In this document: positions 32,233-41,541 of the stretch, piece after piece
How positions within the stretch are numbered: the first letter of the stretch is position 1
Layout of the letters: each line of letters opens with the position of its first letter
From: Bacillota bacterium
GTDB lineage: Bacteria; Bacillota; Clostridia; Oscillospirales; Ruminococcaceae
Length of the DNA stretch: 64,000 bases
Reading direction: 5' to 3'
Assembly (NCBI GenBank): GCA_023460035.1
Contig: JAEWRN010000021.1
Location: forward strand, 62,001 to 126,000
Translations under genes and position numbers: made by a program
Notes under the pieces: model-generated
What the model saw: the letters and a program-made list of their open reading frames with translations, nothing else
What the model was told of the DNA's origin: nothing
Databases searched by the model: none

Positions 32233-33996
32233 TTATGCGATGTGCTCGGCGCGCAGCTTTTTGGCCGCCGCGTCGATATCGGTGTAGTAATTTTTAAACA
32301 GCTCCGGCTTGTCGTTGGGCACATCGTACTTCATCTTGTTCAGCTTGTCGAACAGCCCGGTTTCCACCAGTGCGCGGATGGGGATGCCCTCGCTCACAAG
32401 GGAAGCGCCGGTCTTTTGCAGGTAAACAATGACTTCCATCATCTGCATCTGTTTCGTGATGGGCACAAACGTGTCGTCTTTATGGAACGCGTTCTGCTGC
32501 AAAAAGCCGGTGCGGATAACCTTAGAAATCTCAATCGTCAGCTTCTGGCTGTCAGGCAATACGTCCGAGCCAATCAGCTTGACGATTTCCATCAGCTTCG
32601 ACTCTTCGCTGAGCAGCGAGATGATTTTGCCGCGCAGCTCGGTGAAGTTCGGGCCGATGTTGCGCAAGAACCACGGGTCAAGGTCCTCATAGTATTCGCT
32701 GTAGCTGATGTTCCAGTTGATGGCCGGGTAATGGCGGGCGTAAGCCAGCGCCTTGTCCAGCGCAAGGAAGCAGCGCACGAAACGCTTGGTGTTCTGTGTA
32801 ACCGGCTCGGAAAAGTCAGAGCCCTGCGGCGACACGGCGCCGATCAGCGTCACGCTGCCCGAGGTGCCGTTGAGGTTTTTCGTGCAGCCGGACCGCTCGT
32901 AAAACTCGGCGAGGCGGCTGGGCAGGTACGCGGGGAAGCCCTCTTCTGCGGGCATCTCCTCCAACCGGCCGGAAATCTCACGCAAGGCCTCGGCCCAGCG
33001 GGAGGTGGAGTCGGCCAGCATGGTTACGTCATAGCCCATGTCGCGGTAATATTCTGCCAGCGTCACGCCGGTGTAAATCGACGCTTCACGCGCCGCCACA
33101 GGCATGTTACTGGTGTTTGCAATCAGCACGGTGCGCTCGGTCATCGGCTTGCCGCTTTTCGGGTCAATCAGCTCGCTGAACTCCTCCAGCACCTGCGTCA
33201 TCTCGTTGCCGCGTTCGCCGCAGCCCACGTAGATGATGATGTCGGCGTCGCACCATTTTGCAAACTGGTGCTGTGTCATGGTTTTACCGGTACCAAACCC
33301 GCCGGGGATGGCGGCGGCGCCGCCCTTGGCAATCGGGAACAGCGTGTCGATGACGCGCTGGCCGGTGATCAGCGGGCGGCTGATCGGCTCGCGCTCGATG
33401 GACGGGCGCGCACGGCGGATCGGCCAGTGCTGGGCCAAAGTGACCTCGCGCTCGGTGCCGTCGGCCTGTTTTACGCGCAGCATGGCGTCGCGCAGCGTGT
33501 GTTCGCCGCTTTCGACGGCAAACACAACTTCGCCCGCAATGTCGGGCGGCACCATGCTTTTGTGTACGATGATGCTGGTTTCGGGGCAGGTGGCAAAAAT
33601 GTCGCCGCCCTTTACGGTATCACCGGTTTTCACGAGCATCGTCACGTCCCACTTCTTGTCGAAGTCCAGGCTGTCTGCCGTCGCACCTGCGGGGATGAAT
33701 GCCCCCACATTGCCGGCGATGACCTGCAAAGGCCGCTCGATACCGTCAAAAATATTGCCCATTACGCCGGGGCCCAGCAGCGCCGAAAGAGGGCTGCCAG
33801 AGCCAACGACCGGCTCGCCCACCTTCAGGCCGGTGGTCACCTCGTAAACCTGGACCGTCGTCTCGTTTTCGTTGACGCCGATCACCTCGCCGACCAGCCG
33901 TTTATCGCCGACATAGACCATTTCTGCCATGGTAAAGCTTTTGGTCTTTTGGACTTTAACGACAGGGCCGTTGATGGAATAAATTACATCTGTCAA
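32233..33996 (-). CDS. atpA: V-type ATPase catalytic subunit A
   Basis: 587 residues from a TTG at 33996, nine bases after AAAAGGAGGG; it then begins LTDVIYSINGPVVKV, the family start. An earlier in-frame ATG at 34038 would overlap atpE and lacks a site. The Walker A is GGFGTGKT at residues 232-239, preceded by the A-type non-homologous insert. Other blocks are YVGCGERGNEMTQVL (catalytic Glu), MLADSTSRWAEALREISGRLEEMPAEEG, and LDPWFLRNIG. It hydrolyses or makes ATP with subunit B. Confidence 0.96.
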   Translation of the reverse strand: MTDVIYSINGPVVKVQKTKSFTMAEMVYVGDKRLVGEVIGVNENETTVQVYEVTTGLKVGEPVVGSGSPLSALLGPGVMGNIFDGIERPLQVIAGNVGAFIPAGATADSLDFDKKWDVTMLVKTGDTVKGGDIFATCPETSIIVHKSMVPPDIAGEVVFAVESGEHTLRDAMLRVKQADGTEREVTLAQHWPIRRARPSIEREPISRPLITGQRVIDTLFPIAKGGAAAIPGGFGTGKTMTQHQFAKWCDADIIIYVGCGERGNEMTQVLEEFSELIDPKSGKPMTERTVLIANTSNMPVAAREASIYTGVTLAEYYRDMGYDVTMLADSTSRWAEALREISGRLEEMPAEEGFPAYLPSRLAEFYERSGCTKNLNGTSGSVTLIGAVSPQGSDFSEPVTQNTKRFVRCFLALDKALAYARHYPAINWNISYSEYYEDLDPWFLRNIGPNFTELRGKIISLLSEESKLMEIVKLIGSDVLPDSQKLTIEISKVIRTGFLQQNAFHKDDTFVPITKQMQMMEVIVYLQKTGASLVSEGIPIRALVETGLFDKLNKMKYDVPNDKPELFKNYYTDIDAAAKKLRAEHIA

Positions 33997-34034
33997 ATGG
34001 TTGTCCCTCCTTTTCGGTGTCCGGTATGAGGGAG

Positions 34035-34613
34035 TCATACCCGCAGACCGCTATCGGCGTAAAAGCTCTTTTTTTGCTCTTCAAAAGCAAAGTCAAGCGT
34101 TTCGTCAAAAACAACCTGGCCAACGACCAGCTTAAACCCGCCAAAGCGGATTGAGCTGTCCTCCTCAAAAGCCGCACCGGCAAACAATTTGCCCAGCAGC
34201 TCTTTGTGACCAGCGTCTGCTGCACGCAGCCGAATTACAAGTTTTTCGTTTGCAAGGTCGGTGTGCAGCGCGGCCTTGGCTTTCAAATAATCCGTATACT
34301 CCGCCGAAGCCGTATAGGCATCCAGCCGGTGCCCAACCTCGTCAAACATGTTTTGGGCCAGCTCGGCGCGGGCGGTCAGCAGCCGCCGGTGGCTGTCCTG
34401 ACGAAGCTTTGCCGCATACTGGCTGCGGGCGTTCAGCAGCTGTTGGCGGCGGGTCTCAAGGTCTTCGGGCCCGTTGCCCTGGCTGGCTGCGCGCAGTTCG
34501 CCTTCGCGGTACTGCTGTGCTTCCACAATAATGGAAGCGGCGCGCTTTTCCGCGCCGTCGATGACGGCTTGTTCAAATGTTACAAAGCTGCCATTGGGAT
34601 CCAGTTCAGTCAT
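34035..34613 (-). CDS. atpE: V-type ATPase subunit E (peripheral stalk)
   Basis: 192 residues. The N-terminal half is a long charged helix with AEKRAASIIVEAQQYREG and repeated Arg/Glu spacing, and the C-terminal half is globular, ending FGGFKLVVGQVVFDETLDFAFEEQ. It forms the outer stalk heterodimer with the G/H-type subunit at the head of the operon. Sequence conservation in the family is low, so the call relies on the fold pattern and on its place between F and A. The binding site is weak (GGTAAG), possibly limiting expression. Confidence 0.8.
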   Translation of the reverse strand: MTELDPNGSFVTFEQAVIDGAEKRAASIIVEAQQYREGELRAASQGNGPEDLETRRQQLLNARSQYAAKLRQDSHRRLLTARAELAQNMFDEVGHRLDAYTASAEYTDYLKAKAALHTDLANEKLVIRLRAADAGHKELLGKLFAGAAFEEDSSIRFGGFKLVVGQVVFDETLDFAFEEQKKSFYADSGLRV

Positions 34614-34748
34614 ACAAACTTACCATGCCTTTCCGGCCCCGCGTCTGCAATGGGCCGATTTTGGGCGTAACTACAACACAGGCGCATGCCCGCCGGGGCG
34701 GGCAAAAACAACCTTTCACAAGCCCGCGGTGAAAGGCCCTGCAAATAA

Positions 34749-35057
34749 TCAGATGCGAATACCGACCGCCTCGGAGATATAGCGCTTGATGTCCTCGGCG
34801 GCATTGTCGCCGCTGTGCCGGTCCGGCATTGTGACAAGAAGCGGGCGGCTGCGGGTGAGCTTAAATTTCAGTACCGTCTCCTGACACAGCTTTGACAGCT
34901 TGTCGGTCAGCAAAACAATACCAATGGCGGGGTCGGCGGCTGCTTTTTCCAGCTCGGCCTCCACCTGCCGTGGCTCATGCACCACAACGCCGCGCACCCC
35001 AACTAGGCGCAAGCCGGCCAGCGTATCGGTGTTGTCGCTGATGAGAAAATATTTCAC
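34749..35057 (-). CDS. atpF: V-type ATPase subunit F
   Basis: 102 residues starting with GTG after AAGGAC. KYFLISDNTDTLAGLRLVGV is the family's N-terminal nucleotide-fold-like strand-loop, followed by IGIVLLTDKLSKLC. Subunit F sits beside D in the central stalk and tunes ATPase activity. The 135-base gap to atpE downstream holds a GCCCGCC/GGCGGGC hairpin but no strong U-tract, so the transcript probably continues. Confidence 0.85.
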   Translation of the reverse strand: MKYFLISDNTDTLAGLRLVGVRGVVVHEPRQVEAELEKAAADPAIGIVLLTDKLSKLCQETVLKFKLTRSRPLLVTMPDRHSGDNAAEDIKRYISEAVGIRI

Positions 35058-35069
35058 GATACCACGTCC

Positions 35070-35399
35070 TTAGATTTTGTTCAGGATCAGGATCGAGATC
35101 AGCATGCCGTACAGCGCAATACCTTCGCCCAGTGCAACGAAGATCATGCTCTTACCAAAGGTCTTGGCGTCCTCGGTCAAAGCGCCGATAGCGGCAGGTG
35201 CGCCGGCGGCAACAGCAATGCCGGAGCCGATGCCCGCAAGGCCGGTGGAAAGAGCGGCGGCGATGAGGCCGATGCCGTTGGACGAGGTGGCGGCAGCGGT
35301 AGTGCTGGCACCAAAGACGGTGGAAAGGGCGGCGACGGCAACCAAAACGGTGACAAAGCTAAAGAACAGACGTGCGGATTTGTGAATGGTACGGTTCAT
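35070..35399 (-). CDS. atpK: V-type ATPase proteolipid subunit K
   Basis: 109 residues from the ATG at 35399, after GGAGGA. It has an N-terminal helix (residues 11-30) that may act as a signal anchor, then the two ring helices: 43-69 (GLAGIGSGIAVAAGAPAAIG) and 84-107 with the ion-binding Glu92 in ALGEGIALYG. The rotor ring built from this subunit carries H+ or Na+. It is shorter than the four-helix Enterococcus hirae NtpK. The Na+ ligands of that protein cannot be confidently placed here, so the ion is undecided. Confidence 0.9.
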   Translation of the reverse strand: MNRTIHKSARLFFSFVTVLVAVAALSTVFGASTTAAATSSNGIGLIAAALSTGLAGIGSGIAVAAGAPAAIGALTEDAKTFGKSMIFVALGEGIALYGMLISILILNKI

Positions 35400-35458
35400 A
35401 ATAGTATCCTCCAAACATAAAAAATCAGATGTACTGACCAGTGGATGAAATTGCAAAT

Positions 35459-37393
35459 TTATTCCTTACTGCCGGTAGAATTCGGCGTACGGAGCTTAAG
35501 GGGGGCGAACGGCGTGCCGTCCGCGTCAAAGAAGCGGCTGAACATCTCGTAAAATTCAAGACGCAGCGCCTGGATGCCCACGATCAGGCCTTCCATGCCC
35601 ATGACAAAAATGTTGCCGATGATGACAACGACAGGGGCCGCGCCGGCACCGACCATTTCGGCCAGCGTCATGACGACGCTCATCATGCCGGCGTGTGCCA
35701 GCACAAAACCGCCGATACGCAAAAAGCTCATCGTGTTGCTGGCAAAGGTCAAAAGAACATCAAACATTTCAAAGAAGCCGTTGACCAGTGTGCCGCCAAC
35801 GCCGTCCTCAAGGTGCAGCTTGTGGGTTTTCACAAGGTGGCTCAGGGACTCGGCGAAGTACATCATCAAAAACGGAATCACAATGCCGATGACAATGAAA
35901 ATCGGGGTGAACAGGTTGCGGTTGAGCAGCAGCAGCGCAGCGGCGCCGCCCACAATGGCCGCGTAGAACACAAAGCCCGCAAGGCCGTTGGCCGAGAAGA
36001 ACAACTCGCCCTTATACCCGCGCCGCGCTTTTGAAATCATGCCGTACACCAGGGCGCACAGAATCAAAAAGACACCCAGCGCAATCGAGCCCAGCAGAAT
36101 GAAGTTCGTGCTTTCCGGCGAGAGAACCTCGAGCGGTTTGCCGGCAAGGCCCATAGCGTGGTACACCGGGTTCAGCAGCTCTTCGTAGCCGAACACGCTG
36201 CCGTACAAGAAGCCGAAGATCATCGAGAACACGCCGCAGCGCTGTAAAATGGCGCCGAGGGGCATTTTTTTGAACTTATACAGCAAAAAGCCGACGAGGC
36301 ACACGACGAGCCCCTGCCCCAGGTCGCCGAACATGATGCCGAACAGAATCGAGTAGGTGATCGCCACAAAGCTGGTCGGGTCGATGTCTTTGTAGGCGGG
36401 CAGGCCATACATCGAAACGTACATCTCAAAAGGGCGCGAGAACCAGTTATTTTTCAGCCGCGTTGGGGGAGGAATCGGCGCATCGGCACTCGCAATCGGG
36501 TCCGACACTTTGCAGCCGTAGCAGTGCGACAGCCGCTCGGTGATCTTTTTGCTCTGCGCCTTGGGCACAAAGCCCGACAGGTAGAAGGTGTCACCCAAAA
36601 CCTGAGCGTATTTTTCCATGTTGTAAATCTGCGCCTTGTGGTCCAGCCACACACACATGTGCCGCAGCGTTTGCAGGTCGGTGCGGGTCTGCTCTTTGGT
36701 AGGGGTGGTCAGCTCTTCAATCTTTGCGTTCAGCTGGGCCTCGTGGGTCTCGATGCGCGCGAGCGACTGGGTGGGGGTGCCGTGCACGAAGTCAGGCACG
36801 CGCAGCCGCTCGAAGTGCAGGCTGGCAAAAATGGCATCCACTTCTTTTGAGATGTTTTCCGGGCTGAAATAGAAGCCCCAGTAATATTCGCCGTCAAAGT
36901 CAAACGCGCGGAAGCTAAACTCACGGCCCGAATAGTACGGCAGCTTGCGGTAGCCCTCTTTGGGCAGCCGGCCAAAACGCACCTTCACGTATTTCAGCGA
37001 GAAGATGTCGTCCAGGTTCACGTCCATCTGCTCGAGGTGGCGCAGCTGGTGGCGCGCATGGGCGTACAGCTTTTTCTCTTCCAGCAAATCCTTGCAGGCG
37101 ACGGCGGCCTGGTCGATTTTTTTGCGGTACGTGTCGACCAGATCCCGCACATCCTGCAATTCAAACTGCACAAGATCCGGTGTTTCACCGCTGTCGACGT
37201 GCATGTCGGCCAGTACGTTCTGGGCCTGATGCAGCAGCTCAGAGTACGGGTTATCCGACACATTGGGACGAAATTCATCCTTGCCGTCGGTGTCAGGGTG
37301 GAAGCACGCGAGTTCGGTAAGCACCTCAAGCACCTCAGGCAGCGAGTCCTTGGGGCCGTAGATGTTCATGTACTTCATCTTTTCAATAGCCAA
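35459..37393 (-). CDS. atpI: V-type ATPase subunit I (membrane stator)
   Basis: 644 residues from a TTG at 37393, just downstream of AAGGAGG; this places the family start AIEKMKYMNIYG at the N-terminus. The N-terminal 330 residues are soluble with coiled coil; about eight membrane helices follow (GIMFGDLGQGLVVCLVGFLLY onwards). The helix LSHLVKTHKLHLEDGVGG and NTMSFLRIGGFVLAHAGMM, with the conserved Arg in SFLRIG, form the ion half-channels next to ring K. It is the a-subunit homologue. Confidence 0.93.
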   Translation of the reverse strand: MAIEKMKYMNIYGPKDSLPEVLEVLTELACFHPDTDGKDEFRPNVSDNPYSELLHQAQNVLADMHVDSGETPDLVQFELQDVRDLVDTYRKKIDQAAVACKDLLEEKKLYAHARHQLRHLEQMDVNLDDIFSLKYVKVRFGRLPKEGYRKLPYYSGREFSFRAFDFDGEYYWGFYFSPENISKEVDAIFASLHFERLRVPDFVHGTPTQSLARIETHEAQLNAKIEELTTPTKEQTRTDLQTLRHMCVWLDHKAQIYNMEKYAQVLGDTFYLSGFVPKAQSKKITERLSHCYGCKVSDPIASADAPIPPPTRLKNNWFSRPFEMYVSMYGLPAYKDIDPTSFVAITYSILFGIMFGDLGQGLVVCLVGFLLYKFKKMPLGAILQRCGVFSMIFGFLYGSVFGYEELLNPVYHAMGLAGKPLEVLSPESTNFILLGSIALGVFLILCALVYGMISKARRGYKGELFFSANGLAGFVFYAAIVGGAAALLLLNRNLFTPIFIVIGIVIPFLMMYFAESLSHLVKTHKLHLEDGVGGTLVNGFFEMFDVLLTFASNTMSFLRIGGFVLAHAGMMSVVMTLAEMVGAGAAPVVVIIGNIFVMGMEGLIVGIQALRLEFYEMFSRFFDADGTPFAPLKLRTPNSTGSKE

Positions 37394-37421
37394 AGCGATG
37401 ACCTCCTTGAGACCGATCAAA

Positions 37422-38462
37422 TCAATATTTTAAAAGTAAACGGATGTCGGACGGGTCGAGGTGATAACGGACGCCCTCGATGATGTTGATGATGTTGCTG
37501 CGCTCGATTTTGGCCAGCAGCAGCAGCGCCGCCAGCACCGTGCCCGGGGAAAGCGAAAACCGCAGAATGCGCATCGACTTGTGGTACAACTGCCGCCAGG
37601 CGCAGGCAGAAGAGCTTTCTACCTGAAAATCGCCGTAGTCCTTGTCGTAACCATAACCCTTGTAAATGGTGGCAAGGTGGCGCAAATCGCGTGCGGCGGC
37701 CATTTCCAGCATCCGCTTGCGGGGGATTTCAAAGCTGACCGGCAACAGCAGTTCCTCAATTTCTTTCGGGGTGTAGCTGCCGGGGAAAAACGATTTGATG
37801 CGGTAGATGAGGTCGAGGTTATAAATCTCGGCTTCACGGGTAAACAGCTCTTTCACCGCCGGGCGCTCTTTTGCCGGGAAGTTCTTGTCAATCAGCTCAA
37901 GCGTCTCGGTGTAATAATAGCTGCGCAGCGCACGTTCGCAGGCGGCATAATCGAAGGAGGCCCCCCCGGTAAGCAGCGGCCGCAGTAGCCCGTAATACGG
38001 GGTGTGCCGCACGACGGCCAGAAACTCGGTAAAGTTGCGCGCGTGTGCAAGGCCGATCAAATCAAACGAGGTCTGGTTGGTCAAAAAGCCGGGCAGCCGG
38101 ATGATGTAGCTTTCGGCCCCGCCGGTGGACAGCAGGTGCAGCGCGTACAGCAGCTCGTGCACCTCGCAGTCGATCAAAAAGAAATGTGCAAACTTGCCGG
38201 ACGAAAAGTCGTACCGGCGCAGCGATTCGAACTTGTAATAAATGTCGCGCGACAACAAGTCTTCCAGGCGCTCACGGTGAATCTCCGGCTCCTGAATGCC
38301 AACAAAGCTGTCATGAAAATACGGGTGGTTGCGCAGATAAATTGCAATTTCATTGACAGTGCGCTTGTGCATCAGCTCTTCGTATTCCTGCTCGGTGAGA
38401 TGATGGGAAATAATCCCACGCGATTTCGGAATCATTGCAAGAGAGGATGTTCTACCCAACAT
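37422..38462 (-). CDS. atpC: V-type ATPase subunit C (d-type rotor cap)
   Basis: 346 residues, starting ATG after AAGGAGGTG. Mostly helical, with no membrane span. It belongs to the vATP-synt_AC39 family: tyrosine- and histidine-rich helical repeats and the block MLEMAAARDLRHLATIYKGYGY are seen. Subunit C links the central stalk D/F to the proteolipid ring. In many clostridia this gene follows E; here it comes before I, second in the operon. Identification rests on family pattern and operon position. Confidence 0.82.
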   Translation of the reverse strand: MLGRTSSLAMIPKSRGIISHHLTEQEYEELMHKRTVNEIAIYLRNHPYFHDSFVGIQEPEIHRERLEDLLSRDIYYKFESLRRYDFSSGKFAHFFLIDCEVHELLYALHLLSTGGAESYIIRLPGFLTNQTSFDLIGLAHARNFTEFLAVVRHTPYYGLLRPLLTGGASFDYAACERALRSYYYTETLELIDKNFPAKERPAVKELFTREAEIYNLDLIYRIKSFFPGSYTPKEIEELLLPVSFEIPRKRMLEMAAARDLRHLATIYKGYGYDKDYGDFQVESSSACAWRQLYHKSMRILRFSLSPGTVLAALLLLAKIERSNIINIIEGVRYHLDPSDIRLLLKY

Positions 38463-38567
38463 GTCGGCACCTCCTTACCTTTATAGAGTATTGAGAGCGG
38501 CGCTCAACCGGCCGCTAAAGGTGAAAAAAGACGAACCCCGAAAAAACGGTGAGTCGTCTTGGTGGAA

Positions 38568-38879
38568 TCAAACAGCGGTGATTTTATCGAACATATCGTC
38601 GGCCCATGCGCTGCGGTGCTCTTCAAATGTCTTACAAAGGGTGTCTTTGCGCTGTGCAAAGTCGGCTTCTTCTTCGCCGGCGATGCCGCTGCGCTTTGCC
38701 TGCTCTTCTGCGTTGAGCTGCTCTTCTGCGCGTGCAAAGCTGCTGCGGTAGTTTTCAATGGCTTTTGCTTTTTCCTGTGCGGTTTCTGCAACAATCGACT
38801 CCTTTTGCATTTCCGCTTTTTCGATGATCTCCCGCGCCTTGCGGTCGGCGGCGATGATGTTTTCAATCAGCTTTTCCAC
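38568..38879 (-). CDS. V-type ATPase G/H-type peripheral stalk subunit
   Basis: 103 residues from a GTG at 38879, after GGAGGTACTC. Almost entirely a charged amphipathic helix (AADRKAREIIEKAEMQKESI, then repeated Ala/Glu/Arg), as expected for the partner of subunit E in the outer stalk. It is the first gene of the operon, after a promoter. It resembles archaeal subunit H and E. hirae NtpF only in pattern, since such helices diverge quickly. Confidence 0.75.
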   Translation of the reverse strand: MEKLIENIIAADRKAREIIEKAEMQKESIVAETAQEKAKAIENYRSSFARAEEQLNAEEQAKRSGIAGEEEADFAQRKDTLCKTFEEHRSAWADDMFDKITAV

Positions 38880-38974
38880 GTGAGTACCTCCGGTCAGCCG
38901 TGCCACTGGGTAGGCAGCGGTTGTCATATATTGATAATAGACAAAAATTGACCAATATTTTTGGAACAACGCCC

Positions 38975-39003
38975 ATTATAGACCCTCTAAAACCAATTTT
39001 CAA
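38975..39003 (-). promoter_or_regulatory. Promoter of the V-ATPase operon
   Basis: -35 TTGAAA (38998-39003) and perfect -10 TATAAT (38975-38980) on the minus strand with a 17-bp spacer, about 90 bases before the first start codon. Confidence 0.8.
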
Positions 39004-39079
39004 GGGAAAGACTAACAAATATCTATGCGCTGTACTGCCGAGAAATTGGGAAAAACGGCAAAAGTGAAGCAACAGACAG

Positions 39080-40057
39080 CTAAAATGGCCCCGCAGGTGG
39101 GTTGACGATATTTTGGGGCGCGCCGCAGAGAAAGCTTTTTAGGTTTTCGGTCACGGCGGCGGCAAGGCGGCTGAGGGCCTCCTGCGTGGCCCACGCAACA
39201 TGCGGTGTCAGCAGCACGCGCGGGCAGGCCAGCAGCGGGTTGCCCGGCTTAATCGGCTCGGCCCCCACCACGTCGGCGGCAAAAAAGCCAAGGTGCCCTG
39301 CTTGCAGCGCGGCGGCCACGGCCGCATCGTCCACCAGCGCGCCGCGCGCGGTATTGACCAAAATGGCCCCCTGCTTCATCTGCGCCAGCGCGGCGGAGCC
39401 AATCAGCCCGCGGGTTTTGGGCGTGGCGGGGCAGTGCAGCGACACAATGTCGCTTTGGGCCAGCAAATCGCCCAGCGGCACAAACTGCACGCCGTCGGCG
39501 GCGTATTGCGGGCGCACCGTGCGGGTGTGCACCAGCACCCGCATGCCAAAGCCCCCTGCCATGCGCGCCACCGCGCGGCCAATGCTGCCGTACCCCACAA
39601 TGCCGATGGTTTTGCCAAACAGCTCGCGCTGCGGGGTAATGCCAAATTCCGGCCGAATGTCGGTTTGCCAGCAGCCGCCCTGTATCGCCTGCCAGTACCG
39701 CTCGGGGCACTGGCATACCGACAGCAGCAGCGAAAACACCATCTGCGCCACCGACTCGGTGGAATAGCCGGGCACGTTGGCCACCGGCACGCCGTGGCGG
39801 GTACAGGCCGCAAGGTCTAAGCTGTCGGTGCCGGTCGCCGTCAGGCCCACCCATTTCACGTTGGGGCAGGCGTTTAGCACGGCGTCGTCAATCCAGGTTT
39901 TATTCACGACCACCAGCTCGGCATCGCCAATGCGGGCGGCAGCTTGTTCATACGGGGTGCGGGGCCAGGTGGTCACGGGCCCTGCCAGTGCGGCGAGGCC
40001 GGACCAGTCAAGGTCCCCCTCCTGCAAGGCGTAAGAGTCGAGCACGACAAGTTTCAT
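39080..40057 (-). CDS. D-2-hydroxyacid dehydrogenase (glycerate dehydrogenase-like)
   Basis: 325 residues from the ATG at 40057, after AAAGGAG. It is an NAD(P)-dependent Rossmann enzyme: GYGSIGRAVARMAGGFGMRV, ILVNTARGALVDD (substrate Arg), VVGAEPIKPGNPLL and TPHVAWAT (catalytic His). The TPHVAWATQEAL ending and the length match glycerate dehydrogenase/hydroxypyruvate reductase and phenyllactate-type enzymes. Lactate or hydroxyisocaproate use is possible. It stands alone with its own promoter and is not in the ser operon. Confidence 0.85.
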   Translation of the reverse strand: MKLVVLDSYALQEGDLDWSGLAALAGPVTTWPRTPYEQAAARIGDAELVVVNKTWIDDAVLNACPNVKWVGLTATGTDSLDLAACTRHGVPVANVPGYSTESVAQMVFSLLLSVCQCPERYWQAIQGGCWQTDIRPEFGITPQRELFGKTIGIVGYGSIGRAVARMAGGFGMRVLVHTRTVRPQYAADGVQFVPLGDLLAQSDIVSLHCPATPKTRGLIGSAALAQMKQGAILVNTARGALVDDAAVAAALQAGHLGFFAADVVGAEPIKPGNPLLACPRVLLTPHVAWATQEALSRLAAAVTENLKSFLCGAPQNIVNPPAGPF

Positions 40058-40170
40058 AAAGCGGCTCCTTTGAGCGGTGTGCGTTTGAAGCGGCGCGGGG
40101 GCCTGCCGTGTGGGGCCGGGGCGCTGCACCGTTACGACAAATACGGTAATTTGTAAGGTTTTACAATTTC

Positions 40171-40199
40171 ATTATAGGATATTCTTTGTGGCAGTGCAA
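40171..40199 (-). promoter_or_regulatory. Promoter of the D-2-hydroxyacid dehydrogenase gene
   Basis: -35 TTGCAC (40194-40199) and perfect -10 TATAAT (40171-40176) on the minus strand with a 17-bp spacer. Confidence 0.7.
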
Positions 40200-40282
40200 G
40201 TAGGGCCCTGTTTTGCCGGCCCGCCGCCAATATAAAGGCCCGCCGCCGCGGCTTTTTGATGGATTTTTACAAACGGATAGGG

Positions 40283-40288
40283 TATAAT
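40283..40288 (+). promoter_or_regulatory. Probable -10 box of the AI-2E permease gene
   Basis: TATAAT stands 57 bases before the TTG start. The best -35 candidates (TGGATT at 17 bp, TTGATG at 21 bp) are weak. Confidence 0.35.
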
Positions 40289-40344
40289 ACCGGTAGTATG
40301 CCGGCATGGGGCCGGTACCCGTGACGGGGAGGAGGATGCCCGGT

Positions 40345-41541
40345 TTGAAACAAAAGGAAAAATGGATTTTGAATGCACGGACACTTTCCAACCTGTTTGT
40401 CGTGCTGGTCGGCATTGTATTTTACCTTGCAATCTCGCATTTTGATGTGGTGCGCAGCTCGGTGGCGGGGTTTTTGCACATTCTGACACCGTTTATCATA
40501 GGCTTCTCATTGGCGTATCTGCTCAATTTGCCCATGCGGTTTTTTGAGCGGCGGGTGTTTTACCGGCTGCGCGCAAAGCGCACGCTTTCTATTTTAGTGG
40601 TGTATTTGCTGGCGGGGCTGCTGACTGCCCTGCTGCTGGGGCTGGTGCTGCCGCAGATGGTGCAAAGCGTGATGGCGCTGGTCAAAAACGTGCAGGGGTA
40701 TCTGCACAACCTCAACGACCTTGCCACACTGCTGACCGACAAGCTGCATATTGACGAGGCCATTGTGACGCAGCTGGGGGTGGCCTACCGCGAGCTGGTG
40801 CAAAAAATGACGGCGGCCATTGCCGCGGCGGCGCCCAGCCTGCTCAACCTGCCGGTTGCCATTGGCAGCGGCGTGGTGACGGCGCTGACGGCGCTCATCA
40901 GCTCGATCTACATGCTGGCGGGCAAGGACAAACTGGTGTTTCAGCTGAAAAAGGTGCTGTTTGCCGCACTGCCCACACCCAAGGCGCGGCGCATTTTAAC
41001 AGTGGCGGGCCACGCAAACGAGGTGTTTGCCGGGTTTATTACCGGCAAGCTGGTCGACAGTGCCATCATCGGCGTGCTGTGCTTTATTTTTATGATGATC
41101 TTTCAAATCCCCATGCCGCTGCTCATCAGTGTGGTCATCGGCATCACAAACGTCATCCCGTTTTTTGGCCCGTTTATCGGGGCAATCCCCAGCATTATGA
41201 TCCTGCTGATTGTCAACCCGCTGAGCGCGCTGTGGTTTACGATTTTGGTGATTTTGCTGCAGCAGTTCGACGGCAATATTCTGGGGCCCAAAATTTTGGG
41301 TGACTCCACCGGGCTTTCGGCCATCTGGGTGCTGGTCGCCATTATCGTGGGCGGCGGGTTGTTTGGGTTTACCGGCATGCTGCTGGGCGTACCCACCTTT
41401 GCGGTGCTGTACAGCCTGTCAAGCGATGTTGTGGCGGCAAAGCTGAAAGCGCGCGGCATCGACGCCGCGGGCAACCCGCTTGCAGGGGGTGCGGCGGGGC
41501 AAAGCGAGCCACAGACCGAAGAGGAGGAATCGCCTTGCTGA
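40345..41541 (+). CDS. AI-2E family transporter (PerM/YtvI-type permease)
   Basis: 398 residues from a TTG at 40345, placed 9 bases after GGGGAGGAGG. Eight or so hydrophobic helices occur. The family blocks are LTPFIIGFSLAYLLNLPMRF, VTALTALISSIYMLAGKDKL, the conserved GKLVDSAIIGVLCF, GITNVIPFFGPFIGAIPS, and QQFDGNILGPKILGDSTGLS. Proteins of this family export small molecules or ions; only some have been tied to autoinducer-2, so substrate is open. The C-terminus is a 30-residue acidic, probably disordered tail. It overlaps the next gene by 7 bases. Confidence 0.88.
   Translation: MKQKEKWILNARTLSNLFVVLVGIVFYLAISHFDVVRSSVAGFLHILTPFIIGFSLAYLLNLPMRFFERRVFYRLRAKRTLSILVVYLLAGLLTALLLGLVLPQMVQSVMALVKNVQGYLHNLNDLATLLTDKLHIDEAIVTQLGVAYRELVQKMTAAIAAAAPSLLNLPVAIGSGVVTALTALISSIYMLAGKDKLVFQLKKVLFAALPTPKARRILTVAGHANEVFAGFITGKLVDSAIIGVLCFIFMMIFQIPMPLLISVVIGITNVIPFFGPFIGAIPSIMILLIVNPLSALWFTILVILLQQFDGNILGPKILGDSTGLSAIWVLVAIIVGGGLFGFTGMLLGVPTFAVLYSLSSDVVAAKLKARGIDAAGNPLAGGAAGQSEPQTEEEESPC

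Noticed and set aside
32098..34029. 643-residue open frame antisense to atpA
   Set aside because: It mirrors the codons of atpA, is rich in His, Gln and Arg, and has no binding site.
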